Assembly (NCBI GenBank): GCA_903813345.2
Contig: CAIIXF020000009.1
Span: forward strand, 23,151,759 to 23,215,758
Origin: Owenia fusiformis
Taxonomy: Eukaryota; Annelida; Polychaeta; Sabellida; Oweniidae
Direction of reading: 5' to 3'
Length of the DNA: 64,000 nucleotides
Both the position numbers and the translations under genes were made by a program. Shown here piece after piece: positions 60,101-64,000 of the stretch. The notes below the pieces were generated by a model. That model was given only the letters and a program-made list of their open reading frames with translations, searched no databases and had not been told where the DNA came from. Each line of letters opens with the position of its first letter. Position 1 is the first letter of the stretch.

Positions 60101-62948
60101 AGTTGAAAATGGTCAGCCCCTTTGAAAAACATGTTCACTTTGGTTTTTCCATCTGCAGTCAAATAACCTATGAAGTGAAAATAGTATATGGTTTAATTAT
60201 ATATCAGGTTTATTTGTTCGTTTGTATAAAATGTATTATAAATGGTCTAATGGGAAAAAACCAAAATGTTACAGTTGATTTTAAAATCACTATGCAATAG
60301 ATGGCCACGGTTTTCAAAATCCTTAACAAGTTCTAAATATTTATCTCTATTCTACTAAAAGCCTTATCAGTCCAACAAAAGTCTTGTCAGCAACATGGTT
60401 TTAAATCAACTGCTCTAAGTTTACCTTGAGTGGCAGAGGTCCAAGCTCCAGAGAGGACATTTTCAGGTGTAGATGTCTCGTTCTTCTTTCCACCATCACA
60501 TCCAACCAACTTCAAACTAATATTGTGACCTGAAATGTTAAACAATTTATAATATCTATCTTCAATTGCGAAAAATAGAAGTACAGATAAGAACTATATA
60601 GAACCACAATGTAAATTTTCCAAAAAGCTTCAGTCTGAAACATCATTAGATATTTCTTACAATTTTCTATTTTCTAACAATTGTGTTTAGAGCATTCAAT
60701 ATTCTTAAATGATCACTAAATTAAAATTTCTAATATACTGAGTAAAACTTGTGAACAGGAACACATTCCATTAAACGAACACTTCTTTAAAAAGTCTCAT
60801 GACTTTAGTGTTAAATGAACCTCTGTAAGTGGAACACCTCCAAAGTGGAACACTTAGAGGTACCAGAGATGTTCCACTTCCACAGGTTTTACTGTACCTT
60901 GTTTTTTCCAGAAGGTGTCCCTGACAGCTACAACACTCTTTAAAAGTCCTGCAACTCTAAGCTTGAGACCTGGGTTGTCTTGTAGGAGTCTAAGGGCGGA
61001 GATGATTCCAGCAACATGGCCACGTGCCATGCTGAATGACAACAGAATCTGGAGTCCATCTGCACTTATAGCCCCATCAGAATCACTAAACAAAATATTT
61101 TTGATGAAATATATAAGGGTTATGTACTGGGAGGTTTTGGATACAGGTTTTATCCCAAGGGAAATATGTGTATATCCAGAGGGACCGCAGGGACCGAGGG
61201 ATATACACATATTTCCCGAGGGATAAACCCTGTATCCAAAACCGATCGTACATAACAGATGTATTTCATACCTACTGATGTTCTAGGTACGTCATAAAAA
61301 TTGGCACCAAAAAAAAATTTTGAAAAAAAATTTCAGGAGCCGGACCGGGATGGATACAGCGTGTATCCATCCCGCCCCGGGCCTTGGCTAGATACAGTAT
61401 ATATTCCCGCTCGTTATGTACCTAGAACCTCAGTAGGTATGAAATACATATATATATTACAGTATTTCCTAATATAGTATTTGATTTCTTATTAACATCT
61501 TGAAGAGCATTGTATCCTACTGTATCCTTCAAAAATCTGTTAACTTCTTGAATTTAAAAAAGACTTAATATTTCTAAAAATTATTTCAAAATATTGAAGA
61601 CAATTGTGTGACTTACACTGAAATATCTGTGAGGAAGTTCTCCATCTCTTTGAGTACATGTGTACTTAGAAAAGAAGGCTTCTCCGAGCTGGTTGGGCAT
61701 AATGATAATGGCCCCATGTGACTCAAGGCAGTCCTGGAAAATTTCAGATCACTTTTTAATTTCAAAACTACATTTGCACAAATGAAATGAATATGATTGT
61801 GGCCTGAGAAATATCACTGCCCCCCTCCCCCTTACAAGCAGGGCCTCGACATCCAGAATACCTTTTCCTCCATACAAATATGATTTAAGATTCTACACAT
61901 CTGCTATGGAGTGTGGTGCTTTTTAAAAATTGGCACCAACAACCAAGTTGACATTATCAGGCCATCCTCATCCATCTAATTCAAAAACCAAAAGTGTTCA
62001 CGGTACATTACAGTTCTGTTTTAGTCTATGGTACTGTACCATACTTTATGGTCAATCCAGTACCGTACAAAAATGTACCACATGGTACTGTAGTGTTAAA
62101 GACTCTCTGTGTAGGTAATAATAAATCTGACTACCTTGTATGCTGCAGTATGCTGTGCCTTAACTGAGGGGCCACAGGGATGTAGGCAGTGGCTGTAGAG
62201 GCAAGCACTTGAAGATACCATACAGCTGATGCATCCAATACACTAACTCCAGGATCCTTTATAATCCTAAACATATATATGATATATGAATTAATAATAT
62301 GATATCTAAGATGATATAATATAATATGAGACTATAGTTTGTGAAATCACATAGCAATTGAAGTCTTTGGCAATTACCAGATTAAAATCTGAGATTAAAT
62401 ATTTACCACAAATCATAACATGATGTGCCATTGTTAGAGACATTACATATAATTGTTACGTATACAGACAGGCAAAGTATTGTTCTACTTATAGAGATGT
62501 CACATATCATGTCAGAATAGGTTTTATATTTAAATGTTAAAAGATTCAAGCTCTGGACTCGTAGTAGCATTGTTATGCATTGTAGGCCGATTCATTACAC
62601 AAAGGTTTTGTTTCAAGACCTTTGCATGAATGCAAGGCATGAATCATCCACAATGCATTGAGTCTTGTGCTTAAATAATCAGTTTATCAGTTTCACTAGA
62701 ATCTAAAAACAGCCTGGATGCATTAAGAGTAGCATATTACTATGTGGAATGCTCTATTCTAATTGGCTGGAATTGGACACAACTTGCCTAGTTACGTGTG
62801 AATACATTATGATTACCTGTATCCTAATGTTTTGAGGCCATGAATACGACAGTCACAACCATCACTATGGCAACGCCTAATGTTGATTTGAATTATGGGA
62901 TAGTAAGTCTTGGCATTTTCAAAGACAATCACATCTCCTGTCATATGG
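26154..62948 (-). CDS. ZZEF1: ZZEF1-like large zinc-finger protein, 38 exons, both ends missing
   Basis: Thirty-eight minus-strand exons with GT-AG borders encode about 1,730 residues. Order in the protein: end of a DOC/APC10 domain, galactose-binding-like region, helical region, CUB-like domain, more helical sequence, two ZZ zinc fingers, C-terminal part. DOC followed about 1,370 residues later by tandem ZZ fingers matches vertebrate ZZEF1 (about 2,960 residues; DOC about 226-405, ZZ about 1,776-1,880). The EF-hand and first DOC exons must lie beyond 64,000. Reading phases agree from 62,948 to 37,493; the next exon found (27,120) is out of phase, so an exon is missing from my model there. 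About 850 C-terminal residues were not located. Human ZZEF1 ZZ domains bind histone H3 tails and SUMO; a role in chromatin or signalling here is inference. Exon coordinates are in the entries that follow. Confidence 0.8.
28541..29488. repeat. Foldback element with about 300-bp arms and G-rich clusters
   Basis: Left arm about 28,541-28,832 and right arm about 29,178-29,488 are inverse complements over most of their length, starting GGTCTAC.CAACCTGCAATA. Each arm contains a G-rich cluster on opposite strands: GGGACGGAGGGGGGAGGGGA at 28,666-28,695 and four C-rich units (CCCCTCCGTCCCCTCCCCCC) at 29,304-29,365. A further single CCCCTCCGTCCC lies at 29,727. The spacer of about 345 bp is AT-rich. 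No coding content. Confidence 0.8.
30195..30230 (+). promoter_or_regulatory. Putative TATA box and initiator of the serpin gene
   Basis: TTTATAAT at 30,196-30,203 is followed, about 32 bp from its first base, by an initiator-like TCAGT (A at 30,228). That leaves a 5' leader of about 20 bases before the start codon at 30,249. Spacing fits a focused TATA promoter. Inference from sequence only. Confidence 0.4.
30249..36460 (+). CDS. Secreted serpin with cysteine-rich basic C-terminal extension, four exons
   Basis: Exons 30,249-31,335, 34,484-34,633, 35,693-35,811 and 36,299-36,460 sum to 1,518 bp (505 residues) in one frame. Residues 1-20 are a signal peptide (MKALILVIGILCLQIKNGSG). The serpin core contains NIFFSPFSISTALAMTQLG, LVNAIYFKGDWKY, VIHQTFVEVNEEG and FRVDRPFLFLIRH...FMG. 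The hinge EEGTEAAGVT is that of an inhibitory serpin. Counting from the hinge and from the conserved RPF places Ile-Ile at P1-P1', suggesting a hydrophobic-cleaving protease target. Ordinary serpins end just after FMG.V; here a phase-1 donor after CITKA leads to two more exons adding about 95 residues with 10 cysteines and a Lys/Arg-rich tail. The gene lies in, and opposite to, the 10.4-kb intron of the ZZEF1-like gene. The core call is firm; the extension rests on splice-phase agreement. Confidence 0.85.
32033..32338. mobile_element. 306-bp hAT-type MITE with perfect 8-bp target duplication
   Basis: Ends are TAGAGATGTCACGGA and, inverted, TAGAGGTGTCACGGATAC. The flanks are the identical 8-mer ATATCCAC (32,025-32,032 and 32,339-32,346). 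The 8-bp duplication and TAGAGGTGTCA-type ends fit the hAT superfamily. Repeated 'ttcggaa' and 'ggttcggaac' words fill the left part. No coding content. Confidence 0.88.
32545..33660 (+). mobile_element. Tc1/mariner-superfamily element with broken transposase
   Basis: Terminal inverted repeats start CAGGGTGACAAAAAAA and share TGGAACCCA; TA is duplicated at both ends (32,543-32,544 and 33,661-33,662). The plus strand keeps the C-terminal half of a DDE transposase with FQQDGATPHT and PHSPDLKP, then a one-base frame change near 33,310, after which the second frame continues to a stop at about 33,511. The N-terminal half is degraded and holds an inserted AT-rich fragment ending 'ggtgtatggtgccccctata' at 32,676-32,780. 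Confidence 0.85.
33158..33511 (+). pseudogene. Tc1/mariner-type transposase remnant, frameshifted
   Basis: The second catalytic aspartate (QQDGATPH) and the third-motif context (SPDLKP) are recognisable. The reading frame changes by one base shortly after SPDLKP. The downstream part encodes a helical C-terminus (SQVIDNFARRIQLCIQHL) ending TAA. No upstream start or first catalytic motif survives, so it cannot make an active enzyme. Confidence 0.8.
34013..34092. mobile_element. 80-bp Tigger-like MITE
   Basis: Ends CAGTAAAACCTGTGTTTATT and '...gaggatttactg', preceded by TA. Same terminus as the element at 19,710. Confidence 0.55.
34103..34418 (-). repeat. tRNA-derived SINE
   Basis: On the minus strand the element starts near 34,418 with an A box (TGGCTCAGTGGC) and, 35 bp later, a perfect B box (GGTTCGATTCC). 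It continues through a non-tRNA body and ends in a short ATACA-type repeat near 34,105. The acceptor stem does not pair, so it is a SINE, not a tRNA gene. It would be transcribed by RNA polymerase III from the internal boxes. Confidence 0.75.
36593..36598 (+). terminator. Poly(A) signal of the serpin gene
   Basis: AATAAA 133 bp after the stop codon at 36,460, followed by a T-rich stretch (agttttttttgttg) typical of a cleavage region. Confidence 0.6.
36850..37759. repeat. 95-bp inverted repeat enclosing an exon
   Basis: Arms at 36,850-36,948 and 37,668-37,759 share TCACTATGTTCGGTGTGAAA, 'ttcacgttatgttaattcag' and 'gattgt-atacggaaa'. Between them lies ZZEF1-like exon 37,493-37,569. Arms may be the ends of one element that spans an exon, or two oppositely placed copies. 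Confidence 0.75.
37493..38483 (-). CDS. ZZEF1: ZZEF1-like gene, three exons after the ZZ fingers
   Basis: Exons 38,253-38,483, 37,910-38,037 and 37,493-37,569. They encode helical sequence including LLQAYVHQHVWMLFTSLSLS and LELRQLEHETAFAANSQERI, ending FTTEKFLRMLFTIA. The last exon ends in phase 2 (…GCC AG|gtaagc). It is enclosed by a 95-bp inverted repeat (36,850-36,948 and 37,668-37,759). Confidence 0.75.
38785..39821 (-). CDS. ZZEF1: ZZEF1-like gene, two tandem ZZ-type zinc fingers
   Basis: Exons 39,625-39,821, 39,102-39,215 and 38,785-38,828. Finger 1 reads CDGC...RFRCLQCVDMDLCAACY and closes with H and EEH before DIVHLK. Finger 2 reads CDEC...RVHCNLCEDFDLCLGCH and closes with HTKEHNV in the short 44-bp exon. 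All cysteine and histidine ligands expected for two cross-brace zinc sites per finger are present. Tandem ZZ fingers in a protein with a DOC domain are the hallmark of ZZEF1; in the human protein they recognise histone H3 N-terminal tails and SUMO (published family knowledge). Confidence 0.88.
40223..49783 (-). CDS. ZZEF1: ZZEF1-like gene, exons between CUB-like domain and ZZ fingers
   Basis: Nine exons: 49,638-49,783; 49,206-49,336; 48,084-48,205; 47,473-47,687; 47,114-47,271; 46,686-46,794; 46,139-46,320; 41,260-41,396; 40,223-40,386. Notable segments are a Gln/Glu-rich helix (SLMEQKQKLLAKQEQGEQSQ) and the hydrophobic block FRLVLEFVRDRLWTIK. The last exon encodes EIKEYQQYKKWLSEVKDDSF. The 4.7-kb intron between 46,139 and 41,396 contains the receptor gene on the other strand. 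The 5' ends of the last two exons are copied in tandem arrays within the adjoining introns. Confidence 0.76.
40381..40700. repeat. 40-bp tandem repeat spanning a splice acceptor and exon start
   Basis: Read on the minus strand, each unit is TTTACAG, GGAGTGTTGCTATGCATGA and CAAGGTGTTATATG. The TTTACAG|GGAGTGTCGCTATGCGTGA at 40,366-40,392 is the real acceptor and start of ZZEF1-like exon 40,223-40,386. About eight degenerate copies follow up to 40,700, so the intron contains a ladder of copies of the exon's own acceptor. Confidence 0.85.
40717..41196 (+). mobile_element. 5'-truncated non-LTR retrotransposon 3' end (probable)
   Basis: An open frame of about 88 codons ending at 40,983 (with RVDFLLFADPSLDTFTNKKA) is followed by a 3' untranslated stretch with 'gggccaataatgcttcggcg', AATAAA at 41,161 and a run of A residues. 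This is the layout of a LINE 3' end. The protein fragment looks like the C-terminal tail after a reverse transcriptase, but no reverse transcriptase motif is present to prove it. Confidence 0.5.
41370..42060. repeat. 55-bp tandem repeat spanning a splice acceptor and exon start
   Basis: On the minus strand the unit is ATATTTGTAG|ACCTGTGAATGTACAATC, TGCCTATGACT and ACTTTCTATGTGTT. The lowest-coordinate copy is the real acceptor and first codons of ZZEF1-like exon 41,260-41,396; about twelve more copies, increasingly degenerate, extend to 42,060. Most keep an AG directly before ACCTGTGAA. Confidence 0.88.
42998..45721 (+). CDS. Somatomedin-B/7TM receptor, methuselah/adhesion-like, intronless
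   Basis: A single 907-codon exon. Residues 1-25 are a signal peptide (MILKMFLKKFIHVVLLFHTT). A Thr/Ser-rich stretch follows, then a somatomedin-B-like module at about 137-170 (CKNKC...CSCMASCYINNECCLD..HYC) and a long cysteine-rich ectodomain. Seven membrane segments run from about 629 to 885: for example LGIFTIVCLSLSICCLIV (TM1), LSSLFWMNIISIDMYKTF (TM3), LCVLMGITWLLGFIGMF (TM6) and NASQGVFIFISTV (TM7). This is the secretin/adhesion (class B) fold, closest in style to methuselah-like receptors; I see no GPS autoproteolysis motif. It lies opposite the ZZEF1-like gene inside its 4.7-kb intron. Lack of introns suggests retroposition or a lineage-specific intronless family. Ligand unknown. Confidence 0.88.
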   Translation: MILKMFLKKFIHVVLLFHTTPLYLAKNWDERSLETTAKDDITEENMSISTTASNDKVTSVNTTIGDLQNKKMYTTSQNSYKDIFFTTTIEDSIHTITDVSTEEPDISVTICDTDIESFPAKDCSKPEVNPFRFSNFSCKNKCGLLNEECSCMASCYINNECCLDLQHYCPDIASFINSHKPRMKGLRNSACYSDMIGYEYKMVPRCDGNDQDAKHCQQSMNTDDLLYMIPVQHAATGLNFLNIYCARCHRFLDGLEEWDHEVSCNKKLETRLENPNDVAAAILREDCFLEFKDKANNSIPCGNSLMSQCPNNCTNESIKNKCLNERSNTVSFKTPNKTYYYFNEFCAMCNGVGVSNTTCGFTGARTGQVIVKPPKPLEMFSFSLLFDITKDYTSIAISTDKDLRDFQCDSTGNCSPTCDQGYKYVNNNCLLMYKDEDVRTEFSYQLTGKYPRIFSVDKCIHEKFTPPLPSTNGLISIEICFGVHNSYKTAFPSKPLNESIMTFEATATPGQANKILIYKFVQRYWYLYPNSSDIGFHNETFKEALDTFKRIADPSSIYVDSFITNVRWVITSLCVKSFNYKSCYYWQNSTSNLLDQVTDKVSATYKDTNIMTTSESKGTPIKQPGKSDLFKLGIFTIVCLSLSICCLIVRLVMQFHVEWLQTFSGKLQFSLSLSLLMAYVSYMVGPLVSHNATMCKCLAILIHYFYLSSLFWMNIISIDMYKTFRPSSIMIRSGSSKKLKTLVMYSLYAWGFPVIIVTTSLVLDTTSIDQNFKPMYGIGICQLTNVNPRIIFFMTPIGCIILINSILFGIVIYSLRHTLNETAHVKAKQDHQLSVYIKLCVLMGITWLLGFIGMFINLNINWYFFTFFNASQGVFIFISTVSRGVCSQKATVKSSKQRNNHLPTTMV
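45895..45900 (+). terminator. Poly(A) signal of the 7TM receptor gene
   Basis: AATAAA 174 bp downstream of the stop codon at 45,721. The 3' untranslated stretch is AT-rich and contains 'tacatgtacattgtataatg'. Confidence 0.6.
47760..48045. repeat. Degenerate tandem repeat beside a ZZEF1-like exon
   Basis: Loose repeats of about 20-30 bp around 'gtcaaggtgaacatta' and 'gaaaacattattgatgtcaa', in the intron just downstream (in transcript terms) of exon 48,084-48,205. Confidence 0.65.
49950..50560. repeat. 62-bp tandem repeat spanning an exon end and its splice donor
   Basis: On the minus strand the unit is GGCAAGTGCTGTGGGGCAAC, ACTCGATTGTTCTAAAG|GTAAGGAA and TTTGCCTTTAGTTGTTT. The copy at the high-coordinate end is the real 3' end and donor of ZZEF1-like exon 50,516-50,627. 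About nine further copies follow in the intron, and roughly seven keep a perfect AAAG|GTAAGG donor. Copies alternate between two subtypes (one with 'aattgtatggcaattaagtg' -like tails). Confidence 0.92.
50516..52624 (-). CDS. ZZEF1: ZZEF1-like gene, CUB-like domain exons
   Basis: Four exons: 52,520-52,624; 51,960-52,027; 51,036-51,201; 50,516-50,627. Together they encode LRTWDVESSHNYDNNQHITQ, FHVEFDPKCETEKRYDYLEF, a WPLEVTF strand and LQFLFHADSSNNEWGYKFK. The 'F.P.C.TE..YDYLEF' and 'F.F.SD.S.N.WG.K' blocks are CUB-like: a calcium-binding-type acidic loop and the last strands. The final exon ends KCCGATLDCSKG and its 3' end and donor are repeated in tandem downstream (see repeat entry 49,950-50,560). 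Confidence 0.75.
52245..52500. repeat. About 55-bp tandem repeat, five copies
   Basis: Units contain 'agaagttcactgtacacttc', 'agacatttgaatgaag' and 'aaattaagacccc'. The array ends about 20 bp from the donor of exon 52,520-52,624 but does not include exon sequence. Confidence 0.85.
53130..57368 (-). CDS. ZZEF1: ZZEF1-like gene, helical middle exons
   Basis: Eight exons: 57,234-57,368; 56,965-57,071; 56,366-56,471; 55,845-56,051; 55,235-55,342; 54,727-54,958; 53,902-54,032; 53,130-53,258. The sequence is mainly amphipathic helices (for example FLRILLFLVDLVKDQ, AIIDGAAIFFPDKDARRKQL, LTNVIPHLESTERVKILQLL). It starts with an acidic linker (KETKDEDSSEKEENE). No enzymatic motif is visible. All junctions keep one reading frame (phases 0, 2, 0, 0, 0, 1, 0 after successive exons). 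The introns hold an 814-bp TIR element at 57,521-58,334 and tRNA-like repeat fragments near 54,060-54,160. Confidence 0.75.
54060..54165. repeat. Dispersed tRNA-like repeat fragment (also at about 59,535-59,640)
   Basis: Both sites share 'atgaaatcctgtgc', 'gtgaaaaagtcagt' and a 'agtgg-gat-gaactca' block whose inverse resembles a tRNA B box (GAGTTCAATCCCC). Probably old SINE fragments. Confidence 0.5.
57521..58334. mobile_element. 814-bp Tc1/mariner-type MITE
   Basis: Left end CACTCCCATCCATAAGTTTG and inverted right end CACTCCCCTCCATAAGTTTG are flanked by TA on both sides (57,519-57,520; 58,335-58,336). The inverted repeats run about 60 bp, past 'gcaaccctaact' and 'ccattgg'. No transposase frame. 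It lies in a ZZEF1-like intron. Confidence 0.85.
58542..62948 (-). CDS. ZZEF1: ZZEF1-like gene, exons for DOC end and galactose-binding-like region
   Basis: Nine exons: 62,817-62,948; 62,135-62,266; 61,617-61,733; 60,898-61,085; 60,425-60,529; 60,026-60,167; 59,401-59,499; 59,013-59,124; 58,542-58,658. The first ends the DOC domain with YYPIIQINIRRCHSDGCDC and RIHGLKTLGY, the typical last strands of APC10/DOC jelly rolls. Later exons contain KVNMFFKGADHFQLTKVRIK, WNLWNKQ and YVLIKFLQ followed by ERLGIMRIKCFGF. These resemble a second discoidin-like sandwich. Several introns carry transposon fragments: one of 180 bp at 59,787-59,966, foldback sequences at 61,126-61,448, and an element touching the donor of exon 60,898-61,085. 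Confidence 0.78.
59787..59966. mobile_element. 180-bp Tigger-like MITE
   Basis: Starts CAGTAAAACCTGTCTAAGTG and ends '...cacaggtttcactg', with TA on both sides. The interior repeats 'gtgttccactt' words. Confidence 0.8.
60738..60896. mobile_element. Tigger-like MITE abutting a splice donor
   Basis: Right end '...ccacaggttttactg' followed by TA, then directly the exon 60,898-61,085. Left end '(ta)ctgagtaaaacttgtg' is the degenerate partner. Interior 'gtggaacacctccaaagtgg' matches the family at 59,787. Confidence 0.7.
61126..61253. repeat. Long hairpin (inverted repeat, arms about 55 bp)
   Basis: Arms containing 'ggttttggatacaggtttta' and 'aaatatgtgtatatcc' pair with 'ggatatacacatattt' and 'aaaccctgtatccaaaacc' around a loop of about 20 bp made of two 'agggaccg' words. 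Confidence 0.85.
61257..61448. mobile_element. About 190-bp foldback MITE
   Basis: Terminal repeats ATGTATTTCATACCTACTGA...TTCTAGGTAC and its inverse at 61,410-61,448, with an internal palindromic 'ggatacagcgtgtatcc'. It sits directly beside the preceding hairpin in the same intron. Confidence 0.75.
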
Positions 62949-63561
62949 CTGCAAATAACAAGGTTCAGGATAAACAATACTATATCTAGTACTATATCAA
63001 AGCATTGCTCCTACGCGATAGCATGAAGCCACCTATTGCCAAGATACAACTACCTTAAGTCAAGAAGTATTTGGCAATACATTTAGTTTTAACAAGAGGC
63101 TATCCTCAATTTCAATTTTCAATTAAGTGGAAAATTTCTGCATCTCAAATTTTCAATATTTAATCTTATTTCAAGAAATTAAATAAGGATTGTCAAGGAA
63201 ACAGTGGCATGCTTTTCAAAATATTGCATTCAACATACACTCTCTATCCCTTTGATGTTTTGAAACCATTGCTTTCAACAGGCCAATATTTTCATGGATA
63301 TACAGTTATCTGAATATATAGGATCTTGTACTGACAAGTTGAGGGGTCATTATGACAAACTAATCAACCAAATGAAAAATTGCATTCATATTTTACAATG
63401 ACATGTGAATTAAGCAGATTTTTATAAATTGCACATACCCACAAATTAATTGATAAGATCCTTGAAAGGTTGATAAAATCTAAGAAGGAGAATATGTTAA
63501 TATAGGTGTGCCATTACAAATATATTGGTCACATTCCACCTAACCAACCAGCAGAGCTACA

Positions 63562-63780
63562 ATGAAGGGAATTTGCGTTCTACTAATTGCACTGTCTTTA
63601 GTTGTGTTTGGAGAGTCACAATGTTCATGTAAGCAAAAAAACACTTTTATATATGACAAGAAAAACATCACTTTTAAATATGACAAGAAAAACATCACTT
63701 TTAAATATGACAAGAAAAACATCACTTTTAAATATGACAAGACAAATATCCCTATTAGATATTGGGTGATCCAGAAGTAG
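63562..63780 (+). CDS. Small secreted protein or signal-peptide first exon, repeat-bearing
   Basis: The frame starts with a clear signal peptide (MKGICVLLIALSLVVFGESQ). It can be read two ways. Unspliced, it gives 72 residues with a nine-residue repeat (about four copies of YDKKNITFK, a 27-bp DNA repeat at 63,640-63,745), ending inside the mariner-like terminus. Alternatively a good donor (TCAT|gtaagc at 63,628) makes 63,562-63,628 a first coding exon whose next exon lies beyond the window, leaving the repeat in the intron. I prefer the second. It lies opposite the ZZEF1-like gene. Confidence 0.45.
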   Translation: MKGICVLLIALSLVVFGESQCSCKQKNTFIYDKKNITFKYDKKNITFKYDKKNITFKYDKTNIPIRYWVIQK

Positions 63781-64000
63781 CGTCAAAGGTGTTGCCATTT
63801 CAATACTATTTGGCTAATCATCTTGAAACTTGGTACAGGTGTTCTACAGACATTACTAAGTTGAGATCTCAAAGATAAAGCTTCTACTATTTGATTGCTT
63901 CATTTCATGGTTACTATGGTAACCCGATGTGACGTCACCTGGGGCAAATTCAACTTTGCGAAAGAATTATAACTCTTCTCAACTAAAAAACTTAAATCAA
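63762..64000. mobile_element. Left end of a second mariner of the same group, cut by the window
   Basis: GGGTGATCCAGAAGTAGCGT and, about 190 bp later, 'ctggggcaaatt' match in order the long terminal repeat of the element at 21,303 ('cagggtgatccagaagtaac' to 'ccggggcaaatt'), but with many substitutions. It is therefore a divergent relative with equally long terminal repeats; the rest lies outside the window. Confidence 0.75.

Noticed and set aside
1-64000. CRISPR arrays, bacterial operons, phage genes, rRNA genes
   Set aside because: None seen; spliced genes, poly(A) signals and SINE/LINE/DNA transposons show this is a eukaryotic nuclear sequence.

Overview
This is eukaryotic DNA: AT-rich, built of GT-AG spliced genes and crowded with transposon remnants and tandem repeats. 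Modular elements with tandem core repeats and an (ACGG)n tract, resembling the pearl elements of bivalves, frequent TACATGTA words, a ZZEF1-type gene and a methuselah-like receptor point to a lophotrochozoan, most likely a bivalve mollusc. This placement is inference, not shown directly.

Right two thirds (26.1-63 kb), minus strand: I could assemble 38 coding exons (about 1,730 codons) of one large gene that matches ZZEF1 (EF-hand, DOC and tandem ZZ zinc-finger protein). The window holds the end of the DOC domain, a galactose-binding-like segment, a long helical region, a CUB-like domain, two ZZ fingers and part of the C-terminal region. The 5' exons lie beyond position 64,000. Roughly the last 850 residues expected from the vertebrate protein were not found. 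Splice phases agree across 36 consecutive exons and break once, in the 10.4-kb intron between 27,120 and 37,493. Two plus-strand genes are nested in its introns: a secreted serpin with an unusual cysteine-rich C-terminal extension (30,249-36,460) and an intronless somatomedin-B/7TM receptor (42,998-45,721). A signal-peptide exon (63,562) sits in its most 5' visible intron.

Left third (0-26 kb), plus strand: two paralogous three-exon genes for a small SnoaL/NTF2-like (DUF4440-type) protein (885-9,108 and 23,538-24,554). The first intron of copy 1 has been expanded by a modular repeat into which a 5.6-kb inverted-repeat element carrying a 3.1-kb polypurine GGAA-type satellite was inserted. Between the copies lie two modular elements, several terminal-inverted-repeat elements, a Tigger/pogo-like element and an apparently intact mariner with a spliced transposase. 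The mariner's pre-insertion site is preserved in an adjacent tandem duplication.

The most unusual observation is that three exons of the ZZEF1-like gene each have tandem repeats whose unit spans the exon's own splice junction (two acceptors, one donor), giving arrays of roughly 8-13 decoy splice sites. A fourth exon uses a splice donor formed at the end of a Tigger-like element. All coordinates come from manual reading and manual translation; no alignment or database search was run.
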